Positions 48,538 through 59,252 are shown, numbered from the stretch's first letter. The stretch: DNA of 64,000 bases from Brachycybe producta (GCA_036925085.1 JAUPFP010000084.1:1-64000); one strand, 5' to 3'. Made by a program: numbers and translations. The notes: a model not told the origin generated them from the sequence alone.

Positions 48538-49500
48538 GTAAGTATAGGAAAAGGCATTTCTCCGTCCACACAAACAGACACAGACAAAAAATTCAATTTT
48601 TAGAACCTTAAACACACATCAAGAAAAATGTTTCAAATTATTTGTAATTTTTTTTTGCATCCGAATTCGTTTCCTTATTTTCAATTCCACTCACAGAAGA
48701 AAAAAAAGCTTCGAAAATAAATTTCACTCTTAACTTTCTGAGATTGATATTCATTTCGCCATAGAGAGAGAGAGAGACTTGTCAAACTTTTAAGATAAAT
48801 ATTTAGAGTTAAGCAAACTCTGAATTTGTAATTTATGACAATCTCAAATTCTCAACAGAACATTTGTCTTTTTGATAAAACAACATATTAATGAGAACAA
48901 CAACAACAACAACAAATGATATATATAAACTTCTTTCTTTTCAAGGTGTCATTTAAATGTTCGAAGAAAAATCGAACAAATGAAATCTGTTTCTCAAGAG
49001 AACAACTTCGAAACAAACAAAAAGTACATTAATTAACTAATTAGAGAAAACTTTTCTCTCTTTCTCTCTACTTCCCGACTTCACGAATTCTAACGAATTA
49101 CAACCTTCTTAACACGTTGTAAGAAAATTACCAGTAAGATAAAACAAATCTGAAATGTGTTTTTTTCAAATCCCTAAACTGAAGAAAATAATGAATAAAT
49201 AAACTAAAAGAAGTCTCCGCGGCATCAAAAGTAAAATTAGTAAAAAGTCGTAAAACTGTTATCGTAGTCGACTCTCAAAAAGTTAATCATGGCCCACTGA
49301 TGGCCCCCATGAATAATGTATTATTTTGATGATATACTGTAACTTAAGTCAAAAGTGTGCAACATTTATTTCTTAGTACAAAAAAGTTCATAGAAAATTG
49401 CTTCACTTTTCACAGAATTAGGAACTCAAAAGTCAACAGCAAACTAGAATAGTAAAAACTTCTATATTTTACTAATGTATCTCAATATTACAAGAAAACA
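48538..49500. other. Intron start, non-coding
   Basis: Begins GTAAGTATAGG. AT-rich, with a GAGAGAGAGAGA run near 48766 and an (AAC)n run (48896-48915). No exon signal. The whole intron spans 48538-57412 (8875 bp). Confidence 0.7.
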
Positions 49501-49755
49501 AAAAAAGTAGCGTTCGGAAATGTGTCTAAAGAAAACGTGTCCGAAAACTATTTTAGCCTCACCCTAATCCACATAAGTGTTTACTTAAGAAGGCCTCTCC
49601 TCCTCCTCTTCATGTGACATTTTCTATTGTCTCATATTTGAGATGAAAAATCAAGCAGATCCGGAAATTCTTTTCATTTAAAGAAATGTCTATCACCCGC
49701 CTAGATTCTTTACCAAATAAAGAAACATTCTTCAGCTTCCGGATTCAGCTACTAT
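49500..49755. mobile_element. Family K repeat (CCGGAAAC words)
   Basis: AGTAGCGTTCGGAAATGTGT, AAAGAAAACGTGTCCGAAAA, GATCCGGAAATTCTTTTCAT, CTTCAGCTTCCGGATTCAG. The same series, diverged, recurs at 57040-57270. Confidence 0.65.
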
Positions 49756-51050
49756 TTTTAGTTTTGACTGTTTCAAATGAACAAATTCTTGTGTTTGTTT
49801 TTTTATTTTAAAACATCAGATTTGTTCTTTTTTTAAGCAACTAAAAAGCTGATTCAGCAACATTTTCTAAACTAAATGATGTTTTCCTTAGACCGTCTAG
49901 TGGATCCAAGACTAATTGGCAAAGAAAATTTTAAAAACAAGACGACCCAAAAAGTCCAGGTTCCACTGGGTTAGTAGTCACTACAAAAAAAAAGTCTCAC
50001 ATGACTTGTAAGACTACCATATACTGTATGATCAGTATGTTACTAGTTGGTGACTTCTAACTCGTCTCCTGTCTACAATGACTGATCCTTTGTGACTATT
50101 TAGCAATGACTAGTCACCAAGTGGAATCACGACTTCAACAATGTCTGTGTTTTATCTCTAATGTATTTGTGAGCTTTTTTTTCCCCTTCTTCTTGTTCTT
50201 TAAGAAAATAAGATGATGTTGCAAAAGTTACACTCAAAAACAGAAAGAAAACTAACACATTTCCTTATCATTTTTGGCTTTATAAAAAAAAAGCAAATGC
50301 TTACATTTGCTTAATTTGGGTGCATTTTTTTTTTCTGATAGAAGGAGAGAAAAAAGGAAGAAATTTGGGGGTCTAGGTTACTGTAAGCAAATAATAGGCC
50401 GCCGCCACTCAACCACCCATTTCCATTTGAAGAAACATTTCTGTGAAAAGGAGGAGATATTTGGACATAAGACATAAGATTTCTTTTTCCTTTTCCATCT
50501 TAGACTACATTTAAAAGCTTCTACATTTTTTTCATTTTTGCATTCAAATGTTCAAATAAAAATGAAATGGGTTTCTCCTTGTCTATCTTAACTTTACAAC
50601 ACAAGAAAATATAAGTCTTATAAGACATTTCTTCTCTCCATATTTGAATTGGGAGGTTTTTTTTATCCTAAAAGTCAATCTTAGAAATTTTTATTTGCTT
50701 AACTAAAAAAAAAGGGAGGGAGACACATTGAAATGCATTGTGCTCCCCCAAAGTGCTTCGACAAATAACAACACTTGGATGTTATTTCGTAAATATTTGA
50801 TAATGTCAGTTGTTACTTCATTTTATATGTAAACAGGAACTTCGTGATGTGTACAACAACAACAACGTAAACGATGGTCTTTAAGTGACGTCACAATTTT
50901 CCATATGAATTCATCTGCGTACATTTTTTGGGTGAAAAATTCAAACACGAAATTTTACACTTGAATCAACTGCAATGTGATATTTGTTTCACTTCAGAAA
51001 CGAAACTGTTTTAATTGTCGAGGTGACATCTGACTGAAGAAAAAACTGAA
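49756..51050. other. Intronic AT-rich stretch
   Basis: No exon recognised. A TCACATGACTTGTAAGACTA patch with several GACTAGT/ACTAGTC words lies at 49970-50125. Otherwise homopolymer-rich. Confidence 0.5.
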
Positions 51051-51440
51051 TTAAGAGCCAAACTGAAAAATGACCCACGTTTTAGGCCTTTGTTCAATTT
51101 GGAGCCCATTTCTATTTGGCACTGTTTGCCATATTGGAACTTATTCAACTTGGCACATGTTCTTATTGGAATTTATTTCATTTGGCACTTGTTCTATTCC
51201 ATTATTGTTTATGTTTTAACTTATTCTATTTGGCGGCACCATTTGGCACTTGCTCTATTTTTAACTTATATGTGAATATATATTTATATTTGGTGCTTGT
51301 TAAATTTGAAGCTCATTCAACTTAACCGACATGCTCATATTGGAACTTGTTTCAATTAGCATTTGTTAACTTTGGTTAGCTTTGTTCTATTTTGGAGCTA
51401 ATTTATTTCTTCTAGTGTTTATTCGTTCATCAACATGGCG
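51050..51440. repeat. Degenerate TTTGGCACTTGTTCTA minisatellite
   Basis: At least ten imperfect units of the type ATTTGGCACTTGTTCTATT and TTGGAACTTATTCAACTTGG, each about 20-25 bp. Open frames across it are rich in repeated His-Leu/Ala-Leu stretches and are by-products. Related words occur at 40246-40300 and 46820-46890. Confidence 0.7.
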
Positions 51441-51569
51441 TTAAATTAGCGCCATTAAATAGATAACTCAGCATTGAGTTTAGAAATACAAGTACAAAGT
51501 TTATGTTTTAAGCGATATCATTTTTTAGTTCGGAAATTTTTAAAAACAACTTCAATAATAAACAGAAAG

Positions 51570-51845
51570 CGTGTAAAAAACTAGAAGAGTAAAAACAACA
51601 GAAACTAGGCTAAAAGTATTTTCATGTTCAGATCGTACAAATAAACACATTTTATCACAGTTTTTTTTTTTTAAAAAGCAAGTGTAAAAAAAAAACAACA
51701 ACTTTTGTCCCGTTTTTTAAGCTGCCATTAATAGAAAATGTTTATTTTCTAAGATATAAAACATGAAAATACTCTCTCTCAGAGTCTGGTGCCATGTCTA
51801 CTTTTTCAAATACACTTGAAATTTATTTACAAAGTTGTTTCCGAA
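51570..51845. mobile_element. Family A foldback element, expanded centre
   Basis: GCGTGTAAAAAACTAGAAGA, AAGTATTTTCATGTTCAGAT, then AAGCTGCCATTAATAGAAAA, TGTTTATTTTCTAAGATATA, ACATGAAAATACTC. Confidence 0.6.
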
Positions 51846-51852
51846 GAAGAAA

Positions 51853-51866
51853 GGGGGGGGGGGGGG
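51853..51866. repeat. Poly-G run (14 G), followed by an A18 run
   Basis: G homopolymer, with an A homopolymer at about 51903-51920. Confidence 0.85.
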
Positions 51867-52723
51867 AAGGTCCCACTCTAAAATCAAAGCCAAAAACACT
51901 TAAAAAAAAAAAAAAAAAAAGTTGAGTCCAATCTGACTTGATTTCATTGAAATGAAACAAATTGATTCTTTTATCTTTTTTTTTACAAAAATTAATTTAT
52001 TTTTATTCTCCTGTGTCTTTTGGGATAGAGAGAGATAGGGAGAGATTTGTAGAGAGATAGGGAGAGAGAGAGAGAGAGAATTCCATATAAAATGAGCTCT
52101 TTCTCTTTACAAGTCGTAATTTAATAGTCTATTCCAATTTCATTTTCTTATTTGCAAGAGAATACAAAAGAAAAACCGGAAAAAAAAGAAACCCTTTTAA
52201 AGAAAAAAAAAAACACAAGTTGATTTATGCCGTAACTTGTATACTTCTACCTGTCAAAGTGAAAAATCAGTCATTTTGCACATTCACTACTGTCAATCAA
52301 GTAATATTTATAACATTCTTTCAAACACATATTTGTATTTAAGCTCAGAAATCCAGATATTCCGCAATTACGAAGATGAGGAGGAAACAAGTGTATCAAC
52401 GTGTAATAAAAACATCTTATTACATGTCACACCTTATTATGTTAAAAGTTTATAACGGTTGGAACACACAGACACCAATGTTTTGGACTTTTAACTTTCC
52501 AATAATAGTTGAAAGAAAAACCGGCCATTTTCCGGATTATCCTGACTTTAGGTAATCCGGAACAAACCCGGAGTGGAGTTAACCTGGATAATTTGCAAAT
52601 GGGTGCATGTTTTAGTCGTTCGTTGCCTAAAATCCCATTTGGTCATTTTGCACATTGTCTAGTAATAATACAGAATGATCGATTTTGCACATTGGGTTTT
52701 CGCAAGGGGGGGTGTTTTTATTT

Positions 52724-52740
52724 GGGGGGGGGGGGGGGGG
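52724..52740. repeat. Poly-G run (17 G)
   Basis: Uninterrupted G homopolymer; a shorter G7 lies 20 bp upstream. Confidence 0.9.
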
Positions 52741-53099
52741 TTACCTGGTACAAATGAAATACATATTCTACTGTTGCTATAAATGGAAAACGCATTAAGA
52801 TCAAAATATGATCTTCAAACATGTTGTAAGAAAACAATAGAAATACAATTTACGGTTTCAACAAATAAGAAGACAAAAAAAACCTCTTCAACTTTGATGA
52901 ACCTTTGATCTATTTTTTTAAGGTTTAAACAATGATTGTTATTTTTATTGAAAAGATGAAGAAAGAACACGTTGTCTTTACTTAACCCTCTCCTAAAAAA
53001 GTAAAATAGACAAAACTTGGATCAAATTTTAAATGGAAAAAAAAAGAAAATCGATTTGGATTTTATCAAAAAAAAATACTCGTATCCATCATGAAAAAA

Positions 53100-53575
53100 A
53101 TTAAATGCAGTTACATTTACCAAAATTAAAGTTAACTGCAGACAAGCTACAAGTGGTAATTATGCTCGTGGTTCCATTTTGAAGACACACTTAAAACTGT
53201 GGTTAAATGATTTTGTGTCACTTCCTCTGTTTGGTTTCACTTCTTGTTAAACAATTCTGCTTTTTGTATTAATACCATGTTTCCACTACAAAAGTTAACT
53301 GCAGTTAAAAAGTTAACCACAGTTCAATTTTCTAGTAGAAACAAATGTGATTACAATTAACCACGATTAAATTTCCTGAACTAACTGAGTTAACTCAACT
53401 GTACTGACACAGTTGTGGTTAACCACATTATTCACATTTGGTTAAATACCGTCACTTAAAGACATTGTTCAGAAATTTAAACATGGTTAATGTAACCACA
53501 TTTGTTTCCACTAGAAAATGAACTGTGGTTAATTTTTTTTTTAACTGCAGTTAATTTTTATAGTAGAAAACCTAG
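53100..53575. mobile_element. Family E foldback element with about 85-bp arms
   Basis: The arm at 53279-53361 (GTTTCCACTACAAAAGTTAA, CTGCAGTTAAAAAGTTAACC, ACAGTTCAATTTTCTAGTAG, AAACAAATGTG) is mirrored by 53485-53572 (GGTTAATGTAACCACATTTG, TTTCCACTAGAAAATGAACT, GTGGTTAAT, TTAACTGCAGTTAATTTTTA, TAGTAGAAAACC). Each arm is itself partly palindromic. Further TTAAC/GTTAA words extend left to about 53100, including TGATTTTGTGTCACTTCC, shared inverted with 35375. Confidence 0.8.
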
Positions 53576-53932
53576 TGTTGTATTTTATATTAAAAAAAAT
53601 CCACACCCAAAATTCTCAGAACAAGTCATCAATCATTAATTAATGATTCGGCTGCCATAATTTGTGACGTCATTGTGAAGTTATATAATAATCTTCTTTT
53701 GAAATAATAACGCTCGACTAATCTAGATAATAATAGTAATAATAAAAAACCCTCATCCCCTGAAGTTAAATCAACCAAATGAATAAAAAATGACATAAAA
53801 AGAACCAAAAATGGGAGGAGGAGATGGAAAATGCCGTCATATTTCATAATTGAGATCGATTACAACGCCCTCTAATCACCTGACAACACTCCCATTTGTA
53901 CAAAAACATGACGATTTTTTAATCTAATCTAC

Positions 53933-53938
<6 letters not shown>

Positions 53939-53963
<25 letters not shown>
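53939..53963. repeat. (CT)n microsatellite
   Basis: About 12 CT units. Confidence 0.9.
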
Positions 53964-53969
53964 ATTCTT

Positions 53970-54115
53970 TTTAGGCTCGAATTCAAGAATTAAACTAATC
54001 ATTTTGAACTTCAATCCAATTAAAAAGAAGACATTTTTCTATGTTGGAACCTTGTTTAGAGAGTTCAAGTGATTAATTTCTTCCTTGAATTTCGGGTTCT
54101 AGTTTCTCATGTGTC
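53970..54115. repeat. Family F dispersed repeat
   Basis: CTCGAATTCAAGAATTAAAC, TTTTGAACTTCAATCCAATT, CTATGTTGGAACCTTGTTTA, GAGAGTTCAAG. The same words occur at 24150-24450 and 63395-63610. Confidence 0.55.
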
Positions 54116-54241
54116 TGTCACGGTTAGAAAACATTTATGCATTTAAGGTTTTCTCCTTCTGGAAATTCTTCATTCAAGTTGAAAATAAAGAGAAACTGAC
54201 ATTTGTTTTAAGAAACTAGAAGGGCACTGCTCAAGCACTTA

Positions 54242-55125
54242 CAGGCACGTACTGGCCAGGATCGCAATGCCGCCTTTCCTGGTCTTTCTAACACTGACGT
54301 GTGGTGCACTTAACATGCGTTTTCTTTAATATGTATTTCGAAAACTAACTAACATACATGTTTGTAATTTAAAGCTAGTTGTTGACAACCTAATAAAATA
54401 TACGATCCGTACAAAGTTTCAACTATATACTGTACTTGACATTGTGAACATGCCGGAAAGCCAATTCCAAGCCTCTCAAAACTGCAGAGCTGTACAACAT
54501 GGAGCCTATCAAAATTAAGAAATGCCCTAAGAATGGCTTCCTAAAGCTCGAACAAACTTGTTTCCGAAAAATATTTCTGAAATGCAAAACAAAGAGTTCT
54601 ATTTGTAATTTACTTCCGAAGTCACTCCTGAAATGCCATCTAGCGAGAGGATGCTGCAACAAATAGTAAAATTGAAAGAACAACATGTGGTCAGCCATTA
54701 TGAATAGGGACACACATCCCTACATCTTTCAACATTTGATTATGGTCACATTACTGCAGTTTGAAGATTTTTAGAATTTGTTCATTTCAGAACCTTCCTG
54801 AAACTGACATCTTTTTAGAAGAAAAACGTTCCAAAAGCTATCCTATTTGAGACGGGTTTGTCGAGCTCTAGGAAGGCCTTTCAACTTGGGTGGCCTTCGA
54901 GAGCCTCTTGTAACTGTGAAATGTAAATTTACGCTTGCCAAAATTTAAAAGCTACTTAAGCTTAAATTTCAAACGTGTTTGGGTGCTAAGCTGAAAACAA
55001 AATTAACTAATTAGTGACTCGCTTCGCTTGCACGCTACTAGATAAAACCTGTTTGGGGAAGGGTAAGAAGCACCGATGATGGGATATTGCCGACTTAGGA
55101 TTTTGGAGCCAGTATGTGCCTGGGT
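54242..55125. mobile_element. Candidate 884-bp element with CAGGCAC(G/A)TACTGGC ends
   Basis: CAGGCACGTACTGGC at 54242-54256 mirrors GCCAGTATGTGCCTG at 55111-55125 with one mismatch. GC content and codon-like texture are higher than in the surroundings. No frame is convincingly coding; the longest, 96 codons on the minus strand at 54423-54713, matches no family I know. It is preceded by a family A half-copy (GTTTTAAGAAACTAGAAGGG, about 54206-54240), and the CACTTACAGGCACG junction suggests insertion into that copy. Confidence 0.5.
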
Positions 55126-55549
55126 GACACGGTTAGCTCTACCCTGGGTTATTCTTTACCCTATAAATCCTTATTGTAAGCCATATTTTACTGTATTCGT
55201 TACTATTTTAAATTTTTTCTGCTTTTTTGGTTGATTTAGTGTCAGTAATATCTTTTTTTCCTTCTCTCACTGAAAAAACAAACAAACATTGAAGCTTTTA
55301 CAAAGCATCCAATTGAATCTGTGTTTGGTTTAAAGATAAGTTTTTTTTTCTTCCAGCTATTTGTTTGTTTTGAGGGTTTTTTCTTGTAATAATATTAGCA
55401 CAATGTTCTGTGATTTCAGAGAGACAAAATATGAGAGGGGGGAGGCAAATGCATATTAACCTAACAGAATGACACACAATAGATAACATGATGCACGCAC
55501 GCGCAATGTTACACGGGCACACACACACTTAAATCAATTCATCTCAAAC

Positions 55550-55632
55550 TCTGGTTATTCTGTTTTTCAGAAGCAAAATGAAGAGAAACTTGTCTTTTTT
55601 TTAGAAACTAGAAGAGTAGCTCAATCGCTTAA
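55550..55632 (+). mobile_element. Family A left half interrupted by family B
   Basis: CTCTGGTTATTCTGTTTTTC, AGAAGCAAAATGAAGAGAAA, TTTTAGAAACTAGAAGAGTA, GCTCAATCGCTTAA, then the family B terminus begins immediately. Confidence 0.75.
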
Positions 55633-56095
55633 GGTGGCTGAATAGATAGGTCTATTTTGTTTTTGTCCCCCGCCCCTAGATGGCGCCACTGAAAAAAATC
55701 AAAAGATTTTAGAAACTAGACTAGTTGGTGATATTGCTAAAAGTTTTTTTCATGATGATATCTTTCAAAATAAACTTTTTCGCCCCAATAGGCGAAAATA
55801 GTTTTTCATAAAATGTCAATGGAAAAACCACTAAAAATGGGGGTCATTTTCAAACTGAACTATAAAATTGTTCATTTTTTAAGATATTGTGCCATGAAAA
55901 AACTTAACACATTGTTTTACCATTCTAGTTTTGAAAAGAATTTGAATTTTTTTTCTTTTTCGTAATGTTGTTTCTAAAAAAAAAGTTCCCTTGACGACGT
56001 TTCTTGCGTCCAAAATTTGACAAAAAACGTCCACTGAGCTTTTAGCCACTTCAGTGTGGCCGCCAACCAGATGGACAAATATCTATTCAGCCACC
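55633..56095. mobile_element. Family B foldback element with TTAA on both flanks
   Basis: GGTGGCTGAATAGATA at the left mirrors TATCTATTCAGCCACC at the right, and the match continues through TTTGTCC / GGACAAA and GGCGCCACT / AGTGTGGCCGCC. TTAA lies at 55629-55632 and 56096-56099. The inner arms are family A-like: TTTTAGAAACTAGACTAGTT and TTTCATGATGATATCTTTCA, mirrored by TTTTTTAAGATATTGTGCCA and CCATTCTAGTTTTGAAAAG. 463 bp with no ORF. TTAA targets are characteristic of piggyBac-type transposition, so it may be a non-autonomous passenger; the short terminal motif does not prove that. Confidence 0.8.
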
Positions 56096-56099
56096 TTAA

Positions 56100-56699
56100 T
56101 TTTTAATGTGTGTGTGTGGCCCAATGAATAAAAATGAATGATCATCACCAATGTGTGTTTGAATTCCTTAACAGTCTTAGAACATTTTTCGAACCCAATT
56201 TAATGTGAAAAGGAACCATCATCACACTGACTCTCCATTAAAGTATCTTTTCGTCACAGTTCACTAAGTCTTCTTCGATGTATTTGTGGGTGAAAACAAC
56301 CGGAAAATGAATGAAAATCTTCCTACTTTTTTTTCAAACCACTTCATCATTTAAGATATATATTTTTTTCTGAGATTTTTTTTTGTCGAAGAGAGAAATT
56401 TAAATTGATTTAAGACCAAAACCACATTTTCATACATAAATTTATTTATTTTTCTCTTCCTGTCACTTTTTCTCTCTGAATATTGTGATGGAAAAGAGAG
56501 AAATTCCATTGGCGAAACATGACCGGAATAATATCTATTTTTAAAATATCCTTCAAATAAAAAAAATCCTTACAATAGACATAATAAAACCTTGTGGAAA
56601 CTGAACCTGAAATGACCAACAAAGAAGACAGAGATAAACTCAAAAAATAACTGAACTGAAAAACCTTCAGGGAAAAAAAAGTATTCAGGTTTTATTAAA
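56100..56699. other. Intronic AT-rich stretch
   Basis: No exon or element recognised. CTCTCTGAATATTGTGATGG, GAGAGAAATTC is a small imperfect dyad. Confidence 0.5.
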
Positions 56700-56960
56700 G
56701 TTCACACTTAAGAGAACCACTTGATAAGCCACTTGAGCTTAGTGAATCACTGGACTAACGAAAGCCCTTCGATTCGTGGACCACTTTGTTAACCTAACCT
56801 CTGGGCTAACTAAACTAACCTTTTAGACCGGAATAACAAAACCACTGAATCTAGTAGATGACGTGGACTAACTGAACCACTTGATTTACTTGACTACTGG
56901 GCTGACTGAACCACTACGTTTAGTGGACCACTGGACTAAGTCAACTATACCTGGCTTGGA
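56700..56960. repeat. Degenerate GGACTAACTGAACCACTT minisatellite
   Basis: Recurring ACTTGATAAGCCACTTGAGC, CACTGGACTAACGAAAG, GTGGACTAACTGAACCACTT, GATTTACTTGACTACTGGGC, TGACTGAACCACTACGTTTA, GTGGACCACTGGACTAAGT. Spacing is irregular, about 20-40 bp. Confidence 0.65.
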
Positions 56961-57039
56961 CACTTCGATTCACATCTTGTCCATAACAAAGTTTTTAAAT
57001 TGGGTGCAATCGGAAACTAAAGAGAGAAAAAACAACAAC

Positions 57040-57272
57040 AGAAAAGCAGCGTCCGGAAACAACATTTGGTTGCGGTGTCTTTTTTATAAAGAAAACGTGT
57101 CCGGAAACTATGCTAGCTGAACCAACACTTCTCAAGAAATCGAGCATCTAATTCAATGTCGAGATGATTAAATTGAATATATGGGCATATCCGGGAATTC
57201 TTTTTAAGAATTGTCTAGAATTAAGCGAAGCAAATCTTCTTTGCAGACCAAAGAAATAGGCTTTAGTTTCCG
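57040..57272. mobile_element. Family K repeat, second copy
   Basis: CAGCGTCCGGAAACAACATT, AAAGAAAACGTGTCCGGAAA, CATATCCGGGAATTCTTTTT, CTTTAGTTTCCGATGGCGGC: the same word order as at 49500-49755, with terminal words inverted. It ends only about 140 bp before the last exon. Confidence 0.65.
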
Positions 57273-57412
57273 ATGGCGGCCAATTTTCTTAATTTTCTTT
57301 GCATAAACATAGATTTATAGCTCTTTTTTTTTTTTGTTCTTTTCTTTCTCGTTTTTCTTTTGTTTTCTCTTTTCAATCCTTTTCCCATCTGACCCGTCAT
57401 CGTTTTCCGCAG

Positions 57413-57770
57413 GGGAGTTTACCGAGGTGGTCACCACAACTATGGCAAAGCTCGTCTCAAAGTGATCGGCGAACCAGCCACTTTTACCGAACTATCAGTG
57501 GTCGCATCACGAGGTCAATCGTCCACTTCGGACGAAGACCAACCACGACCAACTAACGGTTACCATAATGCTGCAGAGGCAAGTGGTACCACGTCCGAAG
57601 TGGTCCGAAAAGACTATTACGAAGTCGACGACGACGACGATTCGGACGATTCGCCGACACCGAGTCAAATGAATGGAAACATTCGGTTAGCCTTTCAAGG
57701 AAGTCCTCTTGGAATACTAACGGGAACAGCAGGACTTCAGTTCTCTTACACAGTGTCCGAAAAGTGCTGA
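57413..57770 (+). CDS. Terminal coding exon: acidic cytoplasmic tail of the same protein
   Basis: The acceptor is CGTTTTCCGCAG|G after a T/C-rich tract. The first base completes the Ser codon TC|G of exon 48393-48537, and 118 codons follow to TGA. The tail starts GVYRGGHHNYGKARLKVIGE, then a Ser/Thr-rich stretch (SRGQSSTSDEDQPRPTNGYH). Next comes VVRKDYYEVDDDDDSDDSPT, an acidic block whose Ser residues fit casein-kinase-2 type sites, and a C-terminal part with LAFQGSPLGILTGTAG and final residues TVSEKC. No NPxY, ITAM-like or PDZ-class C-terminal motif is obvious; YYEV is a possible tyrosine-based signal. With the upstream exon it gives a tail of about 137 residues after the membrane helix. 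GC-rich third positions contrast with the AT-rich flanks and support real coding. Function unknown; a receptor or adhesion-type type I protein is inference only. Confidence 0.88.
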
Positions 57771-58464
57771 CCAGTAACGGACACTACAAATTAACATCTG
57801 CTGTATCAGCCTCCCCCACCTTGTTTTTTTATATCTCATACAGTCAGTATATGTAAATATATTAGATGTAAAACTAGTCAACAAAATATTCTTCTTCTTC
57901 TAGCACTTTATGCAATTTAGCACTTTGGGGTTTCAAGTAAAAAGTGCTAAACTGCCAAAAAAACGTATCTTTACTGCGCTAATAACACCTCATAAAACTT
58001 GTTCGTTAACGCTAAGGTCCCTCACGTGCAGAGAAAAAGCCAAACTGAAAATGCGACGAAAAACAGAATCTGTATAATCTTGAATAATTTCGTTCTATTC
58101 ATTTGGCTGAAAGCAGAAATTGTTTCAACTTTTTCCATTCTGCCAAGCGGAATTATATTTATTATCAGTCAATAGGAAAGGCGTGTTCTTGTAATGTGCA
58201 AGAACCTTTCAGCGCAACGGAAAGCAGAAGTATAGCTGAAACTTAATTCTGATTTCTGCTTTTTTAAACGCATGTGGGATCCAGACCTTAGAGGCAGTGA
58301 TTTAAATCACGTGGTTTTTAATCATGAGGCTGATTCAAGCCAGACTTATCAAAGTGACTCCAGCAGCTGTCAATTTTATGAAGCGCTATTCATGTAAAAA
58401 TGTTTAATTGAACAAAATACGCTCTTAAGCTACTTTAGTTAGCTTGAAAAGCGCTTAAGCTGGA

Positions 58465-58800
58465 TACAGACGATCATTTCTAACCTGTCAATCCTGAATT
58501 GTTTCAAATCGCCACAGACGTTCAAACCCCATTTCTGTCTACAAGTTTTTTTTTTAAATTGTATGAAGACAAAGCCTATTTTTTCATCTAAAATTGCTCA
58601 TTTTCCCATCATTGGTAATAATACGATTTGAGCAAATGCTTATGTTCTTAACATTCTAATGTTTGTCAATCCAGGCCCATACATTTTTCGTCAATCCCAA
58701 TGGCGTCACAAGCTTCTTCTAAGTTCGACGCAAATATACATGAAGATCAATTTCTTGCATTGAAAAGCCAGGATTGACCAGTCAGAAGTAATCGTCTGTA
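58465..58800. mobile_element. Family C element with about 32-bp terminal inverted repeats
   Basis: TACAGACGAT, 12 bp, GTCAATCCTG at 58465-58496 is mirrored exactly in layout by CAGGATTGAC, 12 bp, ATCGTCTGTA at 58769-58800; both 10-mers match perfectly and the spacers match partly. The interior also carries TGTTTGTCAATCCAGGCCC near 58662. Non-coding. A second copy with a nested family A piece is at 36175-36545. Confidence 0.8.
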
Positions 58801-59246
58801 CTCAAGATTTAGAAACTGAATTGCATTTGAAAATCTCCTCCCAATGTTGTTCGCAAGTTTATTTTATTTTTGACTACAGTTGTTGCACAAATGTTTCCGA
58901 TAAATTCTGCATAAGAAATGCATCAACGGCCAAAAGATTTGCTTATCAAAAGAAGACAATTTTTGGCACAGAAAATGAAAATATCAAAATTTGAATTTAC
59001 ATTTCTGAAAAAGAAGAGCAAAAAAAAAACCCCCTCCTGCAATAGACACCATTCCCCTCAAAAAAGAAGACTATCAATGGGGGAGAGGGGGGACTGGATA
59101 GTACTAAAAATTCACATCAAAATTCAAAGATTCTTCTATTCATTGGTTGTCAATGAGAATATCTTCTTCTTCCATAAATGCTACTTAAGAAGAAACTTAA
59201 TCAGCTTATATCTTAAAGGATAAGCTTCTTCTTTATTATTATGCAA

Positions 59247-59252
59247 AATAAA
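59247..59252 (+). terminator. Candidate polyadenylation signal AATAAA
   Basis: First canonical AATAAA after the stop codon at 57768-57770, in GCAAAATAAAAGATC, about 1.48 kb downstream. Other AATAAA hexamers follow near 59357 and 59900, so the true site is uncertain. Confidence 0.35.

Noticed and set aside
54423..54713. 96-codon minus-strand frame
   Set aside because: No recognised family and no start context; kept only as part of a possible transposable element.
57299..57556. Alternative frame overlapping the last exon
   Set aside because: Runs through the intron's pyrimidine tract and is out of phase with the spliced frame.
58918..59223. 101-codon plus-strand frame after the last exon
   Set aside because: Lysine-rich by-product of A-rich 3' UTR sequence.
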